DNA of 36,463 bases, from assembly GCA_016875735.1 (NCBI GenBank), contig VGOW01000040.1, positions 1 to 36,463 on the forward strand, read 5' to 3'. Positions 24,121 through 33,615 of this stretch are shown one piece after another; position 1 is the stretch's first letter, and each line of letters starts with the position of its first letter. Made by a program: the position numbers and the translations under genes. The notes beneath the pieces were generated by a model, which did no database searches, was not told the origin of the DNA, and was given only the letters and a program-made list of their open reading frames with translations. This DNA is from Chloroflexota bacterium (GTDB lineage: Bacteria; Chloroflexota; Anaerolineae; Anaerolineales; VGOW01).

Positions 24121-25398
24121 ATGATCAAAATGTCTCGCTCGCTCACCTCTCTCTTCGCCGTCGTTGCCTTAATTGTCAGCGCCTGCACTCGATTCATCGG
24201 GACGCCGCCTGCGCCGGCCGCAACCCAAACGCCCGGCGCCGCCGCGCCAGCCGCCACCCGCTCCTCTTCCGAACAACCCACTGCCACTGCTCCCGTTCTT
24301 CCGCCCGAAGGCCGCCGCGCCACCGTGAGCGAAATCGTCAACGTTGTCGAAGCCAAAACTTTTGCCGATGCCGCCTTCCAGCCGGTGAGCGATGGAACGG
24401 TGATCAGCGCCGGAGGGCAAGTGCGAACCGGAGTCAATTCGCGGGCGCGCATTGATCTCAGCGAGGGCGCAGTCGTCCGTTTGGCCGCCGACACCGTGTT
24501 CACCCTCGAGGCCCTCACCGAAAGCGGCGGCGGCCCGTTCGCGTTGGTGAGCATCGAATTGGGAAAAATTTGGGTCAGCCTCACTGGCGGCTCATTGCAA
24601 GTGGTCACGCCGGTCGGGTCGGCGTCGGTGCGCGGATCGTTCGCCATCTTTCAATACATTCCCGGCAACCCCGACGACCCAAGCGACGACACACTCATCC
24701 TCGATTGCATCGAAGGCCTGTGCAGTGCGCAGAGCGGCGCAATTGATGAGCAAGCCGGAAATCTTGAGCGCATTGTGTTGGGCAACGGCGGGCAAGTCGT
24801 AGCCCGCGTGACTCTCACCGGCGAAGACGCGCAGAATTTCATTCTCAACAACCCCGAAGTGGGCGAGGCCATCGTGGCCACCCTCACCGCCGCGGCCCCC
24901 GCGCCGCAGGCCGCCGCCCCCACCGAAACGAGCGCCCCTGCCGCGCAAGCCACGCCCTCACCCACGGTGGCGGCGCCCCCCGCCACTCCGGTTCCGATCA
25001 TCGGCCAGCATCTTCTCATCGGCGGAGAGACGTTGTTCTGCATCGGGCGCGCGTACGGGGTATTGCCGGGCGCCATCGCCGAAGCCAACGGACTCGGCCC
25101 GGAGTCGTTTGTGTATCCGGGGCAAGTGCTGGTCATTCCGGCGGCGCAGTGGTTCAACATTCCCGATGGCCCGGTGTGCAATCCACAATTCGATTCACCG
25201 TATCCGGGCTTGCCAGTGACGACTCCCGTTCCCACCGGCGCATCGGCCAATGCCGCAACGTCCACTGCCACCCCCGCTCCCACCGACACCCCGAACCCAG
25301 TTGCCAGCCGCCGGAGTTTTTCGATCCATTCCTCAATCGCTGTCGCTTGCCCGATGCGCCCGTCGTCGATCAACCGGCAGACACCAGCCCGCCCGTGA
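24121..25398 (+). CDS. FecR-LysM lipoprotein, reading frame broken near its C-terminus
   Basis: The lipoprotein signal ends LIVSAC (Cys22), followed by a Pro/Ala/Thr linker. A FecR-like beta domain follows (about 95-185: GGQVRTGVNSRARIDLSEG...GKIWVSLTGG, TPVGSASVRGSFA). A second low-complexity linker leads to a LysM domain (about 298-340: HLLIGGETLFCIGRAYGV...VYPGQVLVIP), then a Thr/Pro linker. From about codon 391 the sequence stops looking like protein. The -1 frame continues sensibly as PEPSCQPPEFFDPFLNRC and about 130 more residues to a stop at 25697. A missing C in the CCCC run at 25289-25292 would explain this, either as a sequencing error or a real mutation. ATG 24121 follows GGGGGTT. 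Confidence 0.8.
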   Translation: MIKMSRSLTSLFAVVALIVSACTRFIGTPPAPAATQTPGAAAPAATRSSSEQPTATAPVLPPEGRRATVSEIVNVVEAKTFADAAFQPVSDGTVISAGGQVRTGVNSRARIDLSEGAVVRLAADTVFTLEALTESGGGPFALVSIELGKIWVSLTGGSLQVVTPVGSASVRGSFAIFQYIPGNPDDPSDDTLILDCIEGLCSAQSGAIDEQAGNLERIVLGNGGQVVARVTLTGEDAQNFILNNPEVGEAIVATLTAAAPAPQAAAPTETSAPAAQATPSPTVAAPPATPVPIIGQHLLIGGETLFCIGRAYGVLPGAIAEANGLGPESFVYPGQVLVIPAAQWFNIPDGPVCNPQFDSPYPGLPVTTPVPTGASANAATSTATPAPTDTPNPVASRRSFSIHSSIAVACPMRPSSINRQTPARP

Positions 25399-25697
25399 TC
25401 TCGTCGGCGTCGGCCTCGCCCACTACAATCGACTCATCAACTACTTGCACTGTCACTTTCACCGCCAACATCACTGACGATAGCGGAGTGTCCGGCGCCA
25501 CTGTGAATTGGAGTTCGGGATCGGGATCGAGCAGCGTTGGTATGTCGTTACTTTCCGGCACAACATGGAGCGCGACCGCTCGTCTGTCGGCTCCACCGTA
25601 TGGGCCGGTGACGTGGTCAGTCAATGCATCGGATAGCGCGGGCAATTCAAGCAAAGCCACCGGCCCCGACGTGACGGCGCTGACTGGGGGATGCTAA
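25289..25697 (+). pseudogene. displaced C-terminal part of the FecR-LysM lipoprotein
   Basis: In the -1 frame the Thr/Pro linker continues as PEPSCQPPEFFDPFLNRC, a small cysteine-bounded motif. An Ig-like or bacterial beta-sandwich segment follows, with SPPVISSASASPTTIDSSTTC and repeated SVNASDSAGNSSKATG, ending at TAA/TAG-type stop 25695-25697. It has no start codon or ribosome-binding site of its own, so it belongs to the 24121 gene. The complete protein would be about 525 residues. Confidence 0.65.
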
Positions 25698-25885
25698 CCT
25701 TGACTCTCGCCACCGCCGCGATTAAACTTCGATCATGCGATCGCAAATCTTCCACCCTCCCCGCTAACTCTCAACCCTCCCTCGCCCGTTCGAGTCGCGG
25801 AGCATAACACGCGCCCGCGCGCCGCCCTGTCTTCGGAAAGCGATGCTTTGCCATTGGCCGCTTCACCGAATACAGGAGACTCTCA

Positions 25886-27094
25886 ATGCTCGCCAAACTG
25901 AATACACACACGCCACAGCGCGCGATGCTGTGGTTCGTCATCGCCCTCTACAGCGTCGAATTCCTCGACGAGTTGATCTACGGGATGGTGGGCGCAGTCC
26001 TGCCCCACCTCAAAACCGATCTCGCGCTCACGTACACGCAGGTCGGAATGCTGTTCACCATTCCCGGCCTCATTGCCATGATGGCCGAGCCGATCATCGG
26101 TTTGCTCGGCGACACGCGCTACCGCCGCGCATTGGTGCTGGGGGGAATCGCCTCCACCACGCTCGGCCTCTTTCTCGTGGGGAGCGGCCACACTTTTCTT
26201 GTCGTCCTCTTGGCCTTCACTATGATGGCTTCGGCCAGCGGCGCATACGTGAACCTCGCCCAAGCCACACTCATCGATCTCAACCCATCGCGCTCCGAGC
26301 AAACGATGGCCCGCTGGGTGCTGTTAGGATACATCGGCGTCGCCGCCGCGCCGCTCATTGCCACCGCCGCATTCTATCTCGGCTACGGCTGGCGCGGGTT
26401 ATACTTGGCGCTGGCCGGAGTGGCCGGGCTGTACACGGCGATGCTGTTGCGGCAGAGGTTCGACGCGCACGCGGGCGCAAATGAAGAGTCCGCCTCACCG
26501 CGCCGACTCGCGCAACTGCTCATGGCCGGGCTTCGCAACTCGGAACTGCTCAAGTGGATGCTGCTCACCGAGATGGCCGATCTCATGCTCGACAAATTTC
26601 TCGAAGTGACCGGACTCTACTTTGCCGATGTGGTCGGCGTGGGGCTGAATGCGGCCAGCGGCGCGGTGGCGGTCGCCACCACCGTGGGGCTGGTGGGGAG
26701 CGTGGCGCTCGTCCCCATCCTCGAAAGGGTGCGCGGGCTGAGGCTGCTCCGAGTCACTGCCGCCATCGTGATGATTGCGTACGTTGCGTTTTTGCTGTTG
26801 CCGTTTGTGTGGCTCAAATACCTTCTGCTCGGCCTCATCAGTTTTTGCGCGGCCCCATGGTATCCCGCCCTTCACGCCAAATCGTATGACGCTCTGCCGG
26901 GGCAGTCGGGGTTGGTGATGGCGGTGGGCGCGTTGGCAAACATAACGAGTCTGTTTGTGCCGGTGGTCATTGGCCGCATCGCCGATGTGGTGGGGTTGCA
27001 GTGGGCGATGTGGCTGTTGGCGTTGGGGCCGGTGGCTCTCATTGTCGGCCTGCCGTGCGGAAATAATGGGGTAGGTCCGGACGGGCGGTCGTGA
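25886..27094 (+). CDS. major facilitator superfamily transporter
   Basis: A 402-residue protein with twelve predicted helices and a central loop near 195-215. The cytoplasmic loop GDTRYRRALVLGG after helix 2 resembles the MFS A motif. The family exchanges small molecules by symport, antiport or uniport; the substrate is not evident. ATG 25886 follows AGGAGA. The gap 25698-25885 upstream shows no gene. An 82-bp gap with a promoter separates it from the hyu operon downstream, so it is probably independent of it. Confidence 0.85.
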   Translation: MLAKLNTHTPQRAMLWFVIALYSVEFLDELIYGMVGAVLPHLKTDLALTYTQVGMLFTIPGLIAMMAEPIIGLLGDTRYRRALVLGGIASTTLGLFLVGSGHTFLVVLLAFTMMASASGAYVNLAQATLIDLNPSRSEQTMARWVLLGYIGVAAAPLIATAAFYLGYGWRGLYLALAGVAGLYTAMLLRQRFDAHAGANEESASPRRLAQLLMAGLRNSELLKWMLLTEMADLMLDKFLEVTGLYFADVVGVGLNAASGAVAVATTVGLVGSVALVPILERVRGLRLLRVTAAIVMIAYVAFLLLPFVWLKYLLLGLISFCAAPWYPALHAKSYDALPGQSGLVMAVGALANITSLFVPVVIGRIADVVGLQWAMWLLALGPVALIVGLPCGNNGVGPDGRS

Positions 27095-27126
27095 GGAAAC
27101 CTGCAAGGCAAAGGTAACTCGCGCTC

Positions 27127-27155
27127 TTGCCCCCCGCCCCGCTTCTGTCTATAAA
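27127..27155 (+). promoter_or_regulatory. promoter of the hyu operon
   Basis: TTGCCC (27127-27132), 17 bp, then TATAAA (27150-27155). Predicted start near 27162, only about 15 bases before ATG 27177, so there is little room for a ribosome-binding site. Confidence 0.65.
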
Positions 27156-27176
27156 CCTCTTCAATCTTCAGATCAC

Positions 27177-28724
27177 ATGTATCGAATAGGCATTGACGTT
27201 GGCGGAACGAATACCGACGCGGCCATCCTGCGTGGCCGCGAAGTGGTGGGCTGGTATAAGCACGCCACCACGCCGGAGGTTACTTCAGGCATTGTCGGCG
27301 CGCTCTCGGGCGCGCTCGAGTCTACCCATATGGGCCGCGCCGACGTGGGCGCGGTGATGATCGGCACCACGCATTTCACCAACGCCGTCGTCCAGCGGCG
27401 GGAACTCAGCCGCGTCGCCGTGTTTCGCCTGTGCGGCCCCGCCACCCATTCGCTTCTCCCTATGGTGGATTGGCCTGTGAGTCTGCGAGAAATCGTCGTC
27501 GGACATGTAGCCCTTTTGCCCGGCGGCGCCGAGTTCGACGGCCAACCGATCACCCCCTTCGACGAAGCCTCCGTGCGCGAAGCGTGCCGCCGCGCGCGCG
27601 ATCTCGGCCTTGAATCCGTTGCCGTGAGCAGTGTCTTCTCCCCGGTCAATCCCGGGCATGAGTTGCTCACCGCCGAGATCATCCGGGCAGAAATGCCCGG
27701 CGCAGCCATCAGCCTGTCGCATGAGATCGGCCGGCTCGGCATGTTGCAACGCGAAAACGCCGCCATCATGAACGCCTGCCTGCACGTCCTCGGCAGGAAA
27801 ACCATCGCCGCGTTCCGCGCCTCGCTCACCGACTTGGGTTTGCGATGCCCGCTTTATCTGGCGCAAAACGACGGCACGCTGATGAGCGCCGACTTCGCCG
27901 AAAGATTCCCGGTGTTCACCTTCGCCTCCGGCCCCACCAATTCCATGCGCGGCGCGGCGTTTCTATCCGGCCTGCGTGAAGCGGTCGTGGTTGACATCGG
28001 AGGAACGACCACCGATATTGGCGCGTTGGCGCACGGTTTTCCGCGCGAAGCATCGGTTGAAGTCGAGGTTGGCGGCGTGCGCACCAACTTCCGAATGCCG
28101 GACGTATTTTCGTTCGGCTTGGGCGGCGGCAGTCTGGTCACGGGCGAGGGCGCGACTCTTCAAGTGGGCCCTCTCTCGGTGGGATACGAACTGACCGCCC
28201 GCGGCCGAGTCTTCGGCGGCGACACGTTGACTGCCACCGACATTGCCGTCGCCGGCGGGCGCGCCTCACTGGGCGAGAGTAGCCGCGTGGCAGATCTATC
28301 CGGGTCATTCATCGCCGATGCGCTGGCCTATATGCAGAAACGAGTTGAAGAGGCCATTGACCAGATGAAGCTGAGCCGCGATCCGGTTCCAGTTATTTTG
28401 GTTGGGGGCGGGAGCATTCTGGTCAACGAGCAACTGGCCGGGGCGTCGCAAGTCCTCCGCCCGCCGCACTATCAGGTAGCGAACGCGGTGGGCGCTGCCA
28501 TCGCTCAAATCTCAGGCGAAGTGGATCGGGTCGTGTCGCTGTCGGAAGTCGGTCGAGAGGAAGCATTGTCAGTGGCGAAAAAGGAAGCCGTTGAGCGGGC
28601 GGTTGCCGCCGGGGCCGAGGCCTCCACAATCCAAATCGTGGATGTCGAAGATATTCCGCTGGCATACCTGCCGAGCAACGCGGTTCGAATCCGCGTCAAA
28701 GTTGCGGGGGATTTGGCATTATGA
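27177..28724 (+). CDS. hydantoinase/oxoprolinase family protein, short form
   Basis: A 515-residue protein of the actin-like ATPase fold. Its first phosphate motif is GIDVGGTNTDAA (5-16) and the second VVDIGGTTTDIGA (271-283), followed by FSFGLGGGSLV (311-321) and VILVGGGSI (406-414). These are the marks of the HyuA/oxoprolinase A family, but it lacks about 160 residues compared with the full HyuA encoded at 29830. Short forms often sit next to DUF917 genes. It probably activates a cyclic amide with ATP. ATG 27177 follows a promoter closely and has no strong ribosome-binding site. It is coupled to the next gene by an ATGA overlap. Confidence 0.85.
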   Translation: MYRIGIDVGGTNTDAAILRGREVVGWYKHATTPEVTSGIVGALSGALESTHMGRADVGAVMIGTTHFTNAVVQRRELSRVAVFRLCGPATHSLLPMVDWPVSLREIVVGHVALLPGGAEFDGQPITPFDEASVREACRRARDLGLESVAVSSVFSPVNPGHELLTAEIIRAEMPGAAISLSHEIGRLGMLQRENAAIMNACLHVLGRKTIAAFRASLTDLGLRCPLYLAQNDGTLMSADFAERFPVFTFASGPTNSMRGAAFLSGLREAVVVDIGGTTTDIGALAHGFPREASVEVEVGGVRTNFRMPDVFSFGLGGGSLVTGEGATLQVGPLSVGYELTARGRVFGGDTLTATDIAVAGGRASLGESSRVADLSGSFIADALAYMQKRVEEAIDQMKLSRDPVPVILVGGGSILVNEQLAGASQVLRPPHYQVANAVGAAIAQISGEVDRVVSLSEVGREEALSVAKKEAVERAVAAGAEASTIQIVDVEDIPLAYLPSNAVRIRVKVAGDLAL

Positions 28725-29830
28725 ACGAATGGTCGCTCACCGAACTGGATTTGGAATACATTGCGTTGGGCGCGGCGATTCTGGGAACGGGCGGCGGCGG
28801 GAATGTTTATCTCGGAAAACTGCGCGGCTGGGAGCAACTGCGCGCCGGACGCCGCATCCGAATCATTTCGCCGGAGGCATTGCAGGACGATGATCTGGTG
28901 ATCGCCGTCGGCGGGATGGGCGCGCCCACCGTGGGCTTCGAGAAATTCGAGAAGGGCGATGAGTGTTATCGCGCCGTGCGCGCCCTCGAGCGGGCGGTTG
29001 GCAAAAGGGCGGTGGCGTTGATGACCGATGAGATAGGCGGCTCGAACGCCATCGAGCCGATGATCGCCGCGGCCCAGGCCGATCTGCCTGTTGTGGATGT
29101 GGACGGGATGGGGCGCGCTTTCCCGGAATTGCAGATGAACACCTTTTTCATTTACGGCGCTCCACCCGCTCCGGGCGCGCTCTGCGATGAGAAGGGCAAC
29201 ACGGTTGTCTTTACCGAAGCCACTTCTCCTGTATGGTTGGAGAAATTAGCGCGCGCCGGAACGATTGCGATGGGTTGCACCGCCGCCTTCGCCCTTCCGC
29301 CGATCACCGGCGGTCAGTTGAAGGCGTGGGGCGTGAAGCACACTGTGAGCCAGGCCTGGCGTTTGGGCGCGGCGGTGATTCGGGCGCGGGCCGAAAAGCG
29401 CGATCCGGTGGAAGCCATTCTCAAACACGAACACGGCCAACTGCTCTTTCGTGGCAAGATCATGGATGTGAAACGCTGGACGACCGGCGGGTTTGCGCGC
29501 GGCAAACTGGAGATGGACGGCCTGGCCGATGACGCGGGACGCGCGCTCGATATCGAATTTCAGAACGAAAACCTGATCGCGCGTCTGGATGGCGAAATCA
29601 TCTGCGCCGTGCCCGATCTGATCTGCATCGTGGATGCCGAATCGGGGCGCCCGATCTCGACCGAAGAAACCCGTTACGGCCTGCGCGTTGCGGTGCTTGG
29701 TTTGCCCGCCACGCCGCTCTTCCGCACCCCTGAGGCGCTGGCGGTCGTCGGCCCGCGCGCCTTCGGTTACGATCTCGATTACCAACCGCTCGGCGAATAC
29801 GTCATGCCCGAGCCAAAGGTGAAACCCTGA
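28721..29830 (+). CDS. DUF917 protein (S-methyl thiohydantoin desulfurase family)
   Basis: A 369-residue protein matching the DUF917 family, now named for S-methyl thiohydantoin desulfurase (from memory). Marks are the Gly-rich opening YIALGAAILGTGGGG (13-27), IAVGGMGAPTVGFEK, the PVVDVDGMGRAFPELQ segment, and a C-terminal domain beginning near 260 (KIMDVKRWTTGGFARG...). The family is thought to act on sulfur-substituted hydantoins, and it commonly occurs beside HyuA and HyuB genes. Starting and ending bases overlap both neighbours (ATGA and TGATG), so the four genes are translationally linked. The exact substrate is inference. Confidence 0.85.
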   Translation: MNEWSLTELDLEYIALGAAILGTGGGGNVYLGKLRGWEQLRAGRRIRIISPEALQDDDLVIAVGGMGAPTVGFEKFEKGDECYRAVRALERAVGKRAVALMTDEIGGSNAIEPMIAAAQADLPVVDVDGMGRAFPELQMNTFFIYGAPPAPGALCDEKGNTVVFTEATSPVWLEKLARAGTIAMGCTAAFALPPITGGQLKAWGVKHTVSQAWRLGAAVIRARAEKRDPVEAILKHEHGQLLFRGKIMDVKRWTTGGFARGKLEMDGLADDAGRALDIEFQNENLIARLDGEIICAVPDLICIVDAESGRPISTEETRYGLRVAVLGLPATPLFRTPEALAVVGPRAFGYDLDYQPLGEYVMPEPKVKP

Positions 29831-31866
29831 TGACCAATCAACGACTCGCAATTGATGTGGGCGGCACGTTTGTGGATTTTGTGTTGTTCGACGAGGCCAG
29901 CGGAGAGATCTGCATTGAAAAGGTGTCGTCGGGCGGCAAGTTGGAGGAGCGATTCTTCGAGGGCATCGAACGCCTCGGCCTCAGTTTGACCGATCTGGCG
30001 ATGATCGTGCACGGCTCGACAACGGTCATCAATACCATTGTGCAGGAGAAGGGCGCGCGCACTGGATTGATCACCACGCAGGGATTCCGCGATGTGTTGG
30101 AATTGGGGCGCGGCAACCGCCCGGAAATCTACAACCTATTCTATCGCCCTCCCGCCCCGCTGGTGCCGCGCTACCTGCGTTACGAAGTGCCCGAGCGATT
30201 GAATCGGCGCGGCGAAACGCTGATCCCGTTAGACGAAGCGGCGGCGCGGCAGGTGATCGCTCAACTCAAGGAACAGGGTGTGCTGGGGATCGCCATTTGT
30301 TTTCTTCACTCCTATGCCAATCCCGCGCATGAACGGCGACTGGCCGAACTCGTCGCGGAAATCTACCCCGAAGCGCACGTCAGCATCTCTTCGGATATCG
30401 TGCGCGAGTGGCGCGAATTCGAGCGCGCCTCCACCACGGTCCTCAACACCTACGTCAAACCGAAAATGGCGGGGTATCTGTCAGCGTTGCAGAGCGGCTT
30501 GAAAGATCGTCACTACACCGGTACGCTCAACATCATGCAATCGTCTGGCGGCATGACTTCGGGACTCGCCGCGCAAAACGCTCCAATCCGCACGTTGGAA
30601 TCCGGCCCGGCGGGAGGGGTGATCGGTGCAGCGGCATTGGGCGCGAAGTTGGGTTTTGCGAATTTGGTCGCCGCTGATGTGGGCGGCACGACCTTTGATG
30701 TGGCGATGATCCATCAGAACCGCCCGCTCGAAAAAGCGGAGACCGCCGTCAATCGCCGCCCGGTTCTGCAGCCGACGCTGGACATCATTTCCATCGGCGC
30801 GGGCGGCGGAAGCATCGCCTGGTTGGATGCAGAAGGCGGATTACGGGTCGGCCCGAAAAGCGCCGAGGCGGCGCCGGGTCCCGCGTGCTTTGGGCTGGGC
30901 GGCGCAGAGCCAACCGTGACCGACGCTCAATTAATTCTTGGCTACCTCGACCCGCAGTATTATCTGGGCAAACGCATGACGCTCGACCGGGCCGCCGCCG
31001 AACGGGCCATCGAAACCAAGATCGCTCAGCCTCTCAATCTGCCCACGACCGAGGCGGCGCAGGGCATTCTGCGACTCGCCGCCGCGAACATGTCGTACGC
31101 CATCCGCAACATCACCATCGAGCGCGGCCACGACCCGCGCGAATTCAGTTTGGTGTGTTTCGGCGGCGGCGGCGGGTTGTTCGCCGCGGCCCTCATGCGG
31201 GAACTGGAAATGGCGCGCGCCATTGTGCCGGTCAACCCCGCCACATTCTCTGCCTGGGGGTTGCTCAACGCCGATTATCGCGAAGACCTCTCGCGCACGG
31301 TGGTCAAACCCCTGAAGGAACTGAGGCTGGAGGAACTGGCCGGTGTCATCTCTCAAATGGAGGCCGAAGCCACCGAGCATTTTGATTCCCATCACATTCA
31401 GGCCGCAAACCGCGCTGTTGAATTGTTCGCCGACTTGCGCTATCTTGGGCAGGAACATACGGTGCGCGTTCCGCTCCAGGCCGACGATCTGAAAGATCCG
31501 CTCTTTGCTTCTCTTCGAACGCGCTTCGATGACCTGCATGAAAAAGCCTACGCTCACGCCCTGCCTCATCTGTCGGTAGAGTTCGTGCATGTGCGGCTCT
31601 CGCTCATCGGGCTGACTCAAAAGCCCGCCATTTTGGAAATGCCCAAAGGCAACAAAGGAGGAGCGCAGAAAGCGATCCGGAAAGTGATCCTGATGGGCAA
31701 CGATATAATGGACTGCCCTATCTACGACCGCCCCCTGCTCGCGGCGGGCGAACGACTCGACGGCCCGGCCATAGTCGAAGAGTGGACTTCGACCACCCTC
31801 CTCCTGCCCGGCCAAACATTGGAAGTTGATCCTTACGGGAACTTGATTCTTCATGCCAGCCATTGA
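29830..31866 (+). CDS. hyuA: hydantoinase/oxoprolinase A subunit
   Basis: A 678-residue ATP-binding subunit of N-methylhydantoinase, 5-oxoprolinase or acetone carboxylase-type enzymes. Phosphate motifs are AIDVGGTFVDF (7-17) and ADVGGTTFDVAM (282-293); others are IMQSSGGM (235-242), LESGPAGGV (256-264), GAGGGS (323-328) and GPKSAEAAPGPACFG (341-355). It phosphorylates or activates the ring carbonyl for hydrolysis with the B subunit. The first codon overlaps the stop of the DUF917 gene, and the last 14 bases overlap hyuB. 5-Oxoprolinase and hydantoinase cannot be told apart from motifs. Confidence 0.93.
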   Translation: MTNQRLAIDVGGTFVDFVLFDEASGEICIEKVSSGGKLEERFFEGIERLGLSLTDLAMIVHGSTTVINTIVQEKGARTGLITTQGFRDVLELGRGNRPEIYNLFYRPPAPLVPRYLRYEVPERLNRRGETLIPLDEAAARQVIAQLKEQGVLGIAICFLHSYANPAHERRLAELVAEIYPEAHVSISSDIVREWREFERASTTVLNTYVKPKMAGYLSALQSGLKDRHYTGTLNIMQSSGGMTSGLAAQNAPIRTLESGPAGGVIGAAALGAKLGFANLVAADVGGTTFDVAMIHQNRPLEKAETAVNRRPVLQPTLDIISIGAGGGSIAWLDAEGGLRVGPKSAEAAPGPACFGLGGAEPTVTDAQLILGYLDPQYYLGKRMTLDRAAAERAIETKIAQPLNLPTTEAAQGILRLAAANMSYAIRNITIERGHDPREFSLVCFGGGGGLFAAALMRELEMARAIVPVNPATFSAWGLLNADYREDLSRTVVKPLKELRLEELAGVISQMEAEATEHFDSHHIQAANRAVELFADLRYLGQEHTVRVPLQADDLKDPLFASLRTRFDDLHEKAYAHALPHLSVEFVHVRLSLIGLTQKPAILEMPKGNKGGAQKAIRKVILMGNDIMDCPIYDRPLLAAGERLDGPAIVEEWTSTTLLLPGQTLEVDPYGNLILHASH

Positions 31867-33529
31867 TCCCATCACAACGCAGGTCATTCGCAACGCTCTC
31901 AAAGCCGCCGCCGACGAAATGCAGATCAGCCTCGTCAAGACGGCGCACAACCCGCTGATCTATGAAGTGCATGACTTTGGCGTGGTGCTCACCGATCATC
32001 TTGGGCAGATACTCGCCGAAGGCTCGGGCTTGCCCGGCTTTCTCGGCTGTTTGCCCTCGGCCATTGTCAGCGGACTCAAAGTTGTCGGCGCGGAAAACTT
32101 TTCCGACGGCGACGTGATTCTCACCAACGAACCCGACGACACCGGCACGCACTTGAGCGATGTGGTCGTATACATGCCGATCCTTTATAAAGGAAGGCTG
32201 GTGGCGTTCTCCAGCGTAATGGCGCACTGGGCGGATGTTGGCGGAGTGACCCCCGGCGGCTGGTGCCCCGATTCAACGGACGTTCATCAGGAGGGGATGA
32301 TCTTCTCGCACCTCAAACTCTATGAGGGCGGCAAATTGAACACCACCCTCGAGCGCATGATCCTCAAAAACGTGCGCTTCCCGGAACTGGTGCACGGCGA
32401 CATGAATGCCATGATCGCCGCCTGTCACACGGGCGCGCGCCGTTATCAAGCGTTGTGTGATCGCTTTGGCGCCGATGTGTTGCAGGCCAGCATGGAGGCC
32501 GTATTCAACCAATCCGAGCAGATGATGCGCCGCAAGGTCGCCGAGATCCCCGACGGCATCTATTCCGCCGAGACGTGGCTGGATCACGATGGCATCGAGT
32601 TGGACAAGCCGCGCAAGATTAAAGTGACGATCACAGTCAAGGGCGAAGAGATGATCATGGATTGGACGGGTTCAAGCGAAGTCGCCAGCGGGCCGATCAA
32701 TCATCCTTTTGTCGAGACGCGAGCATTGGGATACTGTCTGCTCAAGTCGCTCACCGCGCCTTTCGACCCGATGAATCAGGGGCACTTACGCCCGCTCACC
32801 GTGACCGCGCCGCCCAACACGGTGGTCAGCCCCGTGTATCCCGCGCCGTGCGATTCTTACGGTTACGTCGGTGAGATGATTATTCAACTCATCGCGCGGG
32901 CGTTGTCGCAGGCAATCCCCGAACGGTGCCCGGCTTGCTCTTACCAGATGTTTGGACCGTACTTCTTCCGCACTGATCCGCGACACGGCGAGCCGTTCAT
33001 CTTTATCGATCCGGTGGATGGCGGCGGCGGCGCGTTCCCTCACGCCGACGGCCCCAGCGCGTTGATCTTCGTTGGCGACGGCGATTGCCCCAACACACCC
33101 GCTGAAATCATCGAAACGCGTTACCCGCTGCTGGTGCGGCGCTATGCGCTTAATCTCGAAGGCGCGGGGAAGGGCAAATATCGCGGCGGCTTCGGCGTCA
33201 TCCGTGATTATGAGATGCTCGAAGACAACATCCTGATGCAGTTGATGAATGAGAACACGCTCTATCCGCCCTGGGGACTCTTTGGCGGCGACCAGTCGGG
33301 CGTGAGCAAAGCCATTGTGTGGGAGGGCACCGATCATGAGCAGGTGTTGACGCGGCGCATATCCTATTTTGGGCCGCTGCACAAAGGTGACCGGGTGAGC
33401 GCCCGCACGACGGGCGGCGGCGGCTGGGGCGACCCGAAAGAACGCGACCCGGAGCTGGTCAAGAACGATGTGCTGAACGGTTTTCTATCCGCGGCGGAAG
33501 CCGAGAAGATTTATGGCGTGAAGGTGTGA
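31853..33529 (+). CDS. hyuB: hydantoinase/oxoprolinase B subunit
   Basis: A 558-residue metal-dependent hydrolase subunit that opens the activated ring. Conserved positions are DDTGTHLSD (about 95-103), AHWADVGG (124-131) with probable metal ligands His100, Asp103, His125 and Asp128, and PINHPFVETR. The Gly-rich segments DPVDGGGGAFPHADG and GAGKGKYRGGFG, and the closing TTGGGGWGDPKERDPELV, are also seen. Typical length for the family. ATG 31853 begins inside the hyuA stop region (14-bp overlap), giving coupled synthesis of the subunits. Confidence 0.93.
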   Translation: MPAIDPITTQVIRNALKAAADEMQISLVKTAHNPLIYEVHDFGVVLTDHLGQILAEGSGLPGFLGCLPSAIVSGLKVVGAENFSDGDVILTNEPDDTGTHLSDVVVYMPILYKGRLVAFSSVMAHWADVGGVTPGGWCPDSTDVHQEGMIFSHLKLYEGGKLNTTLERMILKNVRFPELVHGDMNAMIAACHTGARRYQALCDRFGADVLQASMEAVFNQSEQMMRRKVAEIPDGIYSAETWLDHDGIELDKPRKIKVTITVKGEEMIMDWTGSSEVASGPINHPFVETRALGYCLLKSLTAPFDPMNQGHLRPLTVTAPPNTVVSPVYPAPCDSYGYVGEMIIQLIARALSQAIPERCPACSYQMFGPYFFRTDPRHGEPFIFIDPVDGGGGAFPHADGPSALIFVGDGDCPNTPAEIIETRYPLLVRRYALNLEGAGKGKYRGGFGVIRDYEMLEDNILMQLMNENTLYPPWGLFGGDQSGVSKAIVWEGTDHEQVLTRRISYFGPLHKGDRVSARTTGGGGWGDPKERDPELVKNDVLNGFLSAAEAEKIYGVKV

Positions 33530-33615
33530 TCGCTATCTAAGGAGGTCATATTGAATTGACTGTTTTGATATAGAAGGACAAACTATCTCAATCAATCACT
33601 CGGAGGAGACCTGCC

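Noticed and set aside
25737-25744. GCGATCGC octamer, as in cyanobacterial HIP1
   Set aside because: A single palindromic octamer in GC-rich DNA is expected by chance, and no other copies were noticed here.
25785-25815. GTTCGAGTC suspected as a tRNA T-arm
   Set aside because: Flanking bases do not form the five-pair T stem, and no acceptor or anticodon stem is visible upstream.
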